A DNA stretch of 64,000 nt, taken from positions 34,299,340-34,363,339 of the forward strand of contig NC_049911.1 in NCBI RefSeq assembly GCF_001411555.2, written 5' to 3'. Of this stretch, positions 50,786 to 61,669 are shown piece after piece. The DNA comes from Juglans regia (lineage: Eukaryota; Streptophyta; Magnoliopsida; Fagales; Juglandaceae). The position numbers and the translations under genes are program-made. Within the stretch, counting starts at the first letter, position 1. Each line of letters starts with the position of its first letter. Under the pieces are notes generated by a model that was not told the DNA's origin, made no database searches, and was given only the letters and a program-made list of their open reading frames with translations.

Positions 50786-51423
50786 ATTATCATGGCATAT
50801 TTCTTCATTTCTTTATTGTTGCTGCAGATAGAGGCTGGGGTTCAAGCACTGCATTTATTATGGAAGGGACCCTCTCCTCCTCCCTCTCACGTACAGACAC
50901 AATAAATATAATAATATTTTTTTATCATATTTAAATACATCAAATCAAAAATTAAAACTAAAATAATATTATTTTATTAAATAATTGTATACAAATTTAT
51001 TTATTTAATAGTACTTTATCATTTTCCGAATCCTATTCCTATCCTATCTGAGTATGCAGTTATATCTTTACAATAAATGCCGTTTTGTCGACTTTATAAG
51101 ACTTGTCCCCACCATACGCCATCGGAGTGTTAGGTGGGCATGTGTTCATGTGCATTGTTAATTTGTTTCCCAGCACAAATTTCACCCGATCTATCTCTCT
51201 TTCTTTCTATCTAACAGTATCAACTTTCACTGCCACGAGCACACATCCACCCCCGCCAACAGCCCACCACGTCCACACACTATAAAGCCCATAAAATTAT
51301 AATCAACATCTTCATTCGGAAGGAAAATGGTTGGAGTTAAAGTTATGGGGAAGAGGAATCTAATGCAGCAATGCTTTCCTTTCCTGTAAATTACTGAATT
51401 CTGGGATATATGTGCAAACGAGT

Positions 51424-54400
51424 ATGGAACGTTGCACGAGGTGTTGCTTGCACAGCTCAATCAGGGCAGTGAACCTGGTTGTCACTATTTGCGGGGCTGG
51501 GACGATCGTTTACTCCCTCTGGCTTCTCAAGATGTGGCAAGATGGGGTTTATGAGCTGTCTACCATTTCATCTCTACCTACACCCTGGTAATTTTTTCCC
51601 TTTTCCAACTTTGGCGCTCGCAGACTCTCTCACCCTTTGTTTTTCTTTTTTTTTTTTTTCTTTTTTCTGCTATCCATTTCCTTGTTTCATACTTTTTGGA
51701 ACCCCTTACCTCCCCAAAACATGAAAAAGTGAAAAAGAGATTGGGGGTCTTCATTCCCCTATATATAATTTGTCTGGCTCTTTTGATTTTGCAAAATTGC
51801 ATTTGTAGATGATTCTTATGGCATCTCTGAGAAAATATATATGTTTTTAATTTTTTTTTCCTTAACCAGGTTTATATACACATGTTTAGGCGTGGGAATT
51901 GCCGTCTGCTTGAGCACGCTCGTGGGTCATATGGCTGCTAATTGTATAAACAATTATTCGCTTTGCATAGTATCCTTCTCAATTTTGCTTATGAACTTTG
52001 AATAGATTGTATTTGCTTTATGCTTCATTTGTTTCCCCGGAAATCGATTTCAAAATGATTTTAATCTTGAGAGGAGATAAACTTGACGAAATCAACTGTT
52101 TCACTGAGAATGATTCCCCTGATAAATAACGCCCGTTTGGATATTGAAACATTCTCTGCTCAATTTTGTTAAAATTTGATCAAAATTTAACTAAGTTTGG
52201 ACTTAATATAACTACAGTGATTTTAGTCAAAAGTATTTTCAAGAAAATAAAAAATTATCTTCCCGCCTGCCTGCTATGCATCCCCTGCAAAAAGAAAAAC
52301 ATCTCTTCATTTCTCACTGTCGCCAAATCTCTAGTAAAAAAATTACTTTTTAATAATTTTTCGACATAGATATGTTATCTTGTGAATATCTGAGTTTAAT
52401 TGGTACTACTTTTTAACTTAGTGTTGCAGTATTGGATTCTAACTGTCTCCTTGGCTTGCTGTACTCACTTCGTATTTGTCTTGGGATGGTTGACAAAAGG
52501 ATTGGAAGTTGAGTAGAAATAATTTGTAATGAAAAGTTTAAAATTAATATTTTAATAGAATAGTGATAGATTTGTTGAATTTATTATTTGATATTGTTAA
52601 AAAGGGACTAGTTAAATTTATAAAAGTGAATTTTCTAATCAAATTTTAGTCAAAGTTTGTTGAGCCCACTACTAATGCTCTCAACCTATCTCATCTCATC
52701 TCATCTCATCAACTTTCTCAAATTTTTATATAAATTATAATAAACAATTCAATTTTTTGATATTTTAAAATAATAATATTATTATTAAAAAATAATATTA
52801 TAATAATATTTTATTCAACTCATTTCATCTCATGTCACTTTACTATCAAACCAATCCTAAGCCTGATTTCCCATAATTCTAAAGAGAAATTTACTTAAAT
52901 GTTAGGACATCTACTATTTCTGGTTGCAGACAGAAATGACTCCGCTGGGGCCGGGGGAAATGTTCGGTTTTTTTTTTTTCAAATTAATTTGGAATTCTTT
53001 AATGTTTATTTAGGAATCCTTGACCAGGTTTTAGTACATTGTCACCATTTGCTCTCTTGTTTTTCTAGAAGTTGCAGTGCTTGTCGCCATTTTATTCAAC
53101 GTGGACTGGGAACGAGTATGTTTTCTTAACATAACTTACTAGTATGCTTTCTTAACACCACTTACTGATGCACCCTCAATTACAGAGTAAGTAATTATTA
53201 GAATTGCAGAATAATTATTAGATAATTTTAAAGTACGGAAAGTGATGATAACATGTAAGTTAAAATTGAAAAAATGATTTATACAATTATAGAGTGTGTA
53301 AATTTTTCATAATCTCATTTAAGAATATGAGAAATTTAAGATTCACATGAAAATTTTTTTATAATAGACCTAATTTTTTTCAAAGGGAGTGTGAGATTCG
53401 CATGTCCTACGATTATATCTAACATTATTTTTAAAATTGATACTTCCATAAACAAATTTAATAAGATGATATATTGTAAAAAGATAAGAGTACTATATCA
53501 TTTTTAATTTGGGAGTGCCTAATAATCTTCTTAGTCGATGGATTTTTCATGCAACTATATGCTATGATTCTACTTTTGTCCTTGCCGATTTTCTCTTGTG
53601 ACAGAAACTCATGGAGTACATTGATGAGTACCATGAAAAGTTCGAGAGTTTTGTGATCTTCCATCTAACCATGTGTCGCTTGGTTCTAATCACGATTTTG
53701 GTACTACAGGTATCTGAATCTGCATTTAAGATTATGAAAAATATAGGGAAACGGATGGATTCACAGGGAGAAAAAAGGGAATGCTCACATTTGTGTTACT
53801 ATTCATTGACTTTGTAATGAACAGTACTCAAATGAAAGTAGTCATTTTTCTGCTTGTGAATTCGTCCGTATTTGTAGCCTCACTCTAAGATTATCATGAT
53901 CTTAAATTGATTCTATCTGAATGTTTGTTTTGAAGGAAACCTTGAGAAAATTTTTGTCTACCATGAATGTGATGTTGGATTCATATATACAACTAAATAT
54001 GGCGAGTGGCTTTCTTCTCTTCATGTTAAACAATCCAATCATACAAATTTATCTGATTTCTAGAGAAAATCCAACGTAAAAACGTCGCTGCAACATACTT
54101 CAAACTGACTAGAATTATATTGCATCTACTAAATTATATTGCAACCTATGACTGTATTTTGCATTGCTCTTTCTTTATTAAAAAAAAACAAAACTTATTC
54201 TCCCCATTAGTTTTTCTTTTCTTTTTTTCTCTCTCGGAGGGACATTAAGGCCATGCTTGGTTAGTTTTTTTTTTTTTTTTTTTAAATTCAACCTCAATCA
54301 AATCATCTTTCAATCTAGGAAAAAAAGTCATATTTCAACAATAGTCCAATCATTTTCCAAGATTTCAACTCTGTCTATTCATTTTCACAAACCCTAATAT

Positions 54401-55384
54401 AATATAAAACATATTAGAAAAAAAATATTCAAAACTTACTTATCTACTTTCACATAACTTAATAAACAATACACCTCACAAAAATTTGTAAAATTGAGAC
54501 ATTATTTGGTTACATAGATCAGATGAGATAAGATGAAAGTTGAAAGTTTAATAAAATATTATTTGAATATAATTTTTGTTGTGAGATTTAAAAAAATTGA
54601 ATTGTTTATTATATTTTGTATATGAATTTAAAAAAATTAAAATGATTAGATAAGATGAAATGAAATGAGATGATTTATAAAAATAAACCAGTTAACCAAA
54701 CACCCCCGCAGGCTTTAGCATTGGTTTCTTTAATTATATCTGCATAAATATTGAGTTGTGGGTATTTTAATAAGATTTTTTTTTTTTTTTTTTGGGTAAA
54801 GTAAAAGTATGTTTTTGCCATTTTCTTTCAAATTAGATTTGAGTAAATTTGATATGGTCTACAATTATCTTGGATTGCTTTCTGGGAAATATTTGATGTA
54901 ATTGCAGAAATCATTTTACCATTCTGCTGAACATAAAAAAAAATAAAAAAAAATAAAAAAAAAATAAAAAAGAAGACCATTAATGCTCCAATAACTGTAT
55001 TGATTGCTTCTGGCATCTGGGCCCACTCAATTAGAATGTAGATTAGATGAAAAGAATGAAGATTTATTCAAAGTGCAAGTTCTTCTCTCCTGGAAATAAA
55101 AATAATATACTTCAATAATCATTTTGCAGATGAATGTGGCTGTGCTTGCAATTATTCTTTGGGCCATTGGTGCTGAGCCAATGATACAAGTCAGCCATTC
55201 AGATATACATTATGATTTTAATCATTCATTTCTTTTGAGAACTAGCACGCCTATTCTCCATGACTTGAGACAAATATGCAGACATTGCCAAGCCTTATCC
55301 AGAGGAAATCCACGCCAAAGTCTCTTATCATATGTTAAGGACTTCCTTACAGTGCGAGTTTTTGGAAGAATCTCTAACACTTAA
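51424..55384 (+). CDS. Tetraspanin of the TOM2A / TET18-20 class
   Basis: A four-span membrane protein. Relatives include Arabidopsis TOM2A (tonoplast host factor) and TET18-20. Exons: 51424-51587, 51870-51969, 53035-53115, 53605-53709 and 55130-55384, in phase, 234 residues. TM1 is NLVVTICGAGTIVYSLWLL, after a Cys-rich start MERCTRCCLHSS (possible palmitoylation). PTPWFIYTCLGVGIAVC leads TM2. TM3 is in the third exon (IVTICSLVFLEVAVLVAIL, then NVDWER). TM4 is VLITILVLQ/MNVAVLAIILWAIG across the last junction. The second extracellular loop is very short (about 23 residues) and lacks the GCCK/RP motif of typical plant tetraspanins, as expected for this subclass. The C-terminal tail is about 65 residues. 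Introns contain MITEs at 52683-52857 and 54497-54705. Confidence 0.8.
52683..52857. mobile_element. MITE, family 1, in tetraspanin intron 2
   Basis: Starts CCTATCTCATCTCATCTCAT, contains the family core (AAATTATAATAAACAATTCA) and ends CATCTCATGTCACTTTACTA. No coding capacity. Confidence 0.65.
54497..54705. mobile_element. MITE, family 1, in tetraspanin intron 4
   Basis: Left end ATTATTTGGTTACATAGATC, then AGATGAGATAAGATGAAAG. The right end carries GATAAGATGAAATGAAATGA then CCAGTTAACCAAACACC. The GGTTA.../...TAACC ends are inverted. Core as in the copy at 18747. Confidence 0.65.
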
Positions 55385-57958
55385 ATTGCCAATTGTAATT
55401 CCAATTTCCAACTAACCAACTTTTTACATGGGACTGTTTTTTCCAATTACATTTCGTATTTAATTACCAATACAAGAAAAGGAAAAAAAAAAAAAAAGTT
55501 CATCGTTTTATCTAATTGTTTGTATTGGGATATGGAATTCCTCGCTTTGCTGATTAGTCACTCAGGTATGCTCCTTGGATGTATGGAATTGTTTGTGATA
55601 ACTCTGGCTTGGATTAAGTAAAATATCGGTGAAGTTTAAAATATAGATAATTTTTGTCAAAATGATTTGCATTAAACTCATAAAAAACGTTTAGCTTAAG
55701 TTTTAAACTACAATAATTCTAAAGTTAAATTCAAATTTGGAGAGGCATTGTTCATCCATCAACCCATATTTTATTCTCAAATAATCAACAACGGTAAATC
55801 AATTTCTCACACTTTCTCTTTCATTTTCTCTCTATTTTTTTTCCTCCTCTCTCTCCCTTTCCCACCCTTCCTCTCGAGCCCAACACCCTTTTTCTCTATT
55901 TCTCTATGTTTATCTCCCTTTCTCTCGAGCCCAACGGCAACTTCCTCTCCCTCTCTCTCGTAAAGCTTCATCCAGTAGTGAGTTTCTCTTCTTTTCTCTG
56001 ATTTCTTTTTTTTTTTCCCCTTTTTTGTGATCATGTCCATGTTTTTCTACAGAGATTTGTCCTGAACATGTCATGTCCATATTTGTAAAACCCAATTTTC
56101 TGCTAAAAAGAACAAGAATGTAATTACTAATCGAAATGATTTTTATATCAACAGGCTAATAGTCGTGGGATAGAAGTGATTTGAATTTGTATATTTGAAG
56201 AACATATTTTATCTAATTGTTTGTATTGGGATATGGAATTCCTCGCTTTTATTGATTAGTCACACAAGTATGATCCTGGGATGTATGGAATTGCTTGTGA
56301 TAACACTGGCTTGGATAAGCTAAATGTTAGTGAAGTCTAAAATTTAGATAATTTTTGCCAAAATTATATGCATTGGACTCATAAAAAACGTTTAGCTTAA
56401 GTTTTTAGCTACAATAATTTTAAAGTTACATCCAAATTTGAAGAGGCACTGTTAATTTATCAACCCATATTTTATTCTCAAATAATCAACAACGATAAAT
56501 CAATTTATCACGCTTTCTCTTTCCTTTTCTTTTTTTTCCCCCTCTTCTCTCTCCATTTCCCACCCTTCCTCTCGAGCCCAACACCCTTTCTCTATGTTTC
56601 TCTCCCTTTCTCTCGTGAAGCTTCATCTAGCAGTGGGTTTCTCTTATTTTCTCTATTTTTTTCCCTTTTCGTTGTCCCTTTCTCTCTCCATCCAACCATT
56701 GTCCTATTAGGCCTGGGTGAAGGAACTGTTTGTTCCACACCAACAACCAGCAGTTAGCTTCCTTCCGGCTTGTGCTACAACGCCTTTTGAGGAACTTCAA
56801 TCCAAAATCCTAGACTACCTCTTCGAGACTGTGTTTTTTGGTTTGAATATATGCAAGAGTAAAAGTTTATGAAATTTCTCTTCAATCTTATTTGATTTTG
56901 TGCTAATCTTTGTTGTTGTCGGTTGTATTTTGCTGAGTTTAGTTGTTGTATTTTAGTGATTTTCTTCTAAGTTTTGATTTTGTGATTAGAACACAAAATT
57001 TGTCCCGAACATGTCCATGTTTTTCTACATAGATTCGTCCTAAACATGTCATGCCCACATTTGCAAAACTCAATTTTCTACCAAAAAGAACAAGAATGTA
57101 ATTACTAGTTGAAATGCTTTTTATATCAATAGGCTAATAGTCGTGGGGTAGAAGTAATTTGAATTTGTAAGTTTGAAGAACATATTAGTTTATAATGTAT
57201 TTCCAAACAAATCTTTCTTGGATCTGTCAAAATTTAAAATAAGAGGAATTTTTAGATTGCAAGAGAAGTGAATGTCAGTGTGCAGTATAGCAAGAATGTT
57301 GAGATGGTTATTATTATGATTAACTTCTCAAGTACAAAATCTATGAGTTCAGATGATTTGTTTCATACCTCAGAGTTTTTGAATTTCTTGTTAGGTGCCT
57401 TGGGGCAAGTTGCTACTAGATGTAATCTGTCACCGAAATATGCTTTTAAGGCCCTTACTATTACTTTGATGCACTTGATTTGCACTTGGGGGAAAATATG
57501 TTGGATGCATTTGCTTATCATCCAAAAGAACTACAACTTTAGTTCAAGTATCTCCTTTTTTTCATTTATTATACTTAGTTTTCCTTTCATTTATTATGCT
57601 TATTCCATCATGTTCTATTTCATTCATTTATTTTCTCATTAATTTATATTCTATATATTATTAAAGAATAAGGAAAGTATTATTGCTAATTCAATTCTCC
57701 TCATTCTTTGCTTATAAACAAAAAAAAATGGAAAGAAAATGAATGATATATATATATATATCTATATATAAATTATATATAATTATCCGTTCTTTCCTTT
57801 CCATTTATAAATTCTCAGAATTAAGTCGAAGACATTATTATTTATTAATATATTATTACTATTTGTATCCAAACAGTTGCCGAAAACGACAGAAGGCGCG
57901 CGCTTGTATTCCTGTTTTTCGAAAGGCATTTAAAGGACTTGAAGGGAGGGACGACGAC
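55385..57958. other. Spacer with a 0.7-1.0 kb imperfect tandem duplication
   Basis: Copy 1 spans about 55506-56208 and copy 2 about 56209-57187. They share long blocks such as GGGATATGGAATTCCTCGCT, ACTCATAAAAAACGTTTAGC, TCTCAAATAATCAACAACG and AACAAGAATGTAATTACTA. Copy 2 has roughly 280 extra bases in its middle. An open frame at 57268-57642 is not recognised. (AT)n tracts near 57748 precede the aspartate aminotransferase gene. No supported gene. Confidence 0.65.
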
Positions 57959-60381
<2,423 letters not shown>

Positions 60382-60661
60382 GTAAGAACTCTTATACTAA
60401 CATCCACACGGTTAATGTTTCATACCTTTTGCCTGATGGTGTATGGATTGTACGGATGGATGAGTTCTATTTACCTATAAGATACAATGTTCATAACGAT
60501 GGACTTTTTGATTCTTCAGCGCATTTTGCTTAATGTGAATTCGTTCCTTTTTAGTGATTTTGTCCATTTCTTGTATTGCTGCTGTAATTAAAATGAATAT
60601 TTATATCTGATCAGATTTTCGCTTCTTACTCTCGATGTTTGTTCACCGACAGTTGATAAAT

Positions 60662-61061
60662 TGTTGAAGTCCATGCCCTGAGCAGTCATTGTTGACTGCT
60701 CAGCGCTTAACCCTCAACCCCCAGCGCCCAACCACCTAATGAATGCAACAATAAATGCGTTCATACGTGAAGTAATGCGCCTATAAATTAAAGCTTCAGA
60801 CGAGAGCATCATACACCCAAGGAGAAAAGAAAAGAGAGAGAGCCGAGAGAGCTCTGAAAGAAAAGAAGAGAGTTGAGTTGAGTGGAGTGTGATCCTCCTC
60901 CTCTGTAATATTTTCTTGTGTTCCACTATTTATTAGTGAAGCTCTTTTCTGTGGATGTAGGCAGTTGCCGAACCCACGTTAAATTTTTGGTGTCACTGAG
61001 TGCATGAGTGTACTCTTTTATTACCGCTTTTATCCCTTCCGCTGTGTTGATTTCCCCAACA
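60662..61061 (+). repeat. 5' LTR of a Ty1/copia retrotransposon (400 bp)
   Basis: It begins TGTTG and ends CAACA, the canonical 5-bp inverted LTR ends, and is followed two bases later by a primer-binding site. A TATA-like CTATAAATTA at about 60781 and the GTAATATTTTCTTGTGTTCC segment (60905) fit the U3 promoter and R region. The bases before it, TAAAT, are the likely 5-bp target site. The 3' LTR is outside the window. Confidence 0.9.
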
Positions 61062-61063
61062 AG

Positions 61064-61075
61064 TGGTATCAGAGC
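61064..61075 (+). promoter_or_regulatory. Primer-binding site of the copia element
   Basis: TGGTATCAGAGC, two bases after the LTR end, is the standard initiator-methionine tRNA primer site of plant copia elements. Confidence 0.93.
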
Positions 61076-61199
61076 GTTTGTTGGAAGAAGTTTTTTACAG
61101 AAAACTCGGTTTTAGTGTGTAGCTCAGTTTTCAAATTTGAGCATACCACTGTGTTCGTCTCATCCAGACAAGAAAAGCGGTGGAAACCAGAGGCCAAAC

Positions 61200-61500
61200 G
61201 GAGGCCGCACGCGCTCCCACGCGCCGTCTGAAGATCGGAGAGTGAGACCCACTCTCGACACGCGTCACACGCGCCAAGGAGAGTACCTAGCGCGTGAGTC
61301 CCACGCTCGGACACGCGCCACACGCGCTCCAGAGAAGCCATTGCGCGTGAAGTTCACGCGCCTGACGTGCCTTGACTCCATAAAGCGCGTGAGGTACACG
61401 CGCCTACGCGTTCCACGCGCAGCAGAGGAGTTTCAGCGCGTGAGTTACACGCGCCTACGCGTTTTGTTCGCGCCACGCACTGCACGCGCGACAGAGTTCC
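61200..61500 (+). repeat. GC-rich palindromic repeat array in the copia leader
   Basis: Four spaced copies of a 19-bp dyad of the form GCGCGTGA-N-CACGCGC lie at 61290-61308 (imperfect), 61343-61361, 61385-61403 and 61436-61454. Their starts are 42-53 bp apart, with CCTACGCGTT spacers in the last two. ACGCG/CGCGT words continue on both sides. The array lies between the primer site and the gag start and contrasts sharply with the AT-rich surroundings. Confidence 0.85.
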
Positions 61501-61669
61501 TGTTTTGGTTCTTTTGCTCATTCCTTGTGCTATCTGAGTCCGATTTTGACGAAACAAGACTCGTTTCTAACAAAATCAGACGTTCCGGACACAACGGTGC
61601 TGTCCATTTTTTGATATTCCACCTCGAAGATCCTGTACTTGCATTTTGTATTTAGAACAGTCTAAATCC

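Larger units (their letters stand above)
49047..51423. other. AT-rich spacer with MITE cluster upstream of the tetraspanin
   Basis: It contains the eIF3L 3' UTR, at least two family-1-like MITE segments (about 49470-49795 and 49827-49985) and an inverted-repeat foldback at about 50540-50785. The last 250 bases are probably tetraspanin 5' UTR/promoter. An open frame at 51103-51285 has no family signature. No gene recognised. Confidence 0.55.

Noticed and set aside
57268..57642. 124-codon open frame before the aspartate aminotransferase
   Set aside because: Second half is low-complexity Phe/Ile/Ser; no recognisable domain and no upstream or downstream exons.
57743..57958. Upstream in-frame ATG extending the aspartate aminotransferase by 72 residues
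   Set aside because: The residues are translated (AT)n repeat and leader (Ile/Tyr-rich) and unlike any aminotransferase N-terminus. Open by chance.
61137..61655. 172-codon Arg/Thr-rich open frame in the copia leader, with antisense partner frames
   Set aside because: Produced by the GC-rich tandem dyads; the real Gag-Pol frame starts at 61670.
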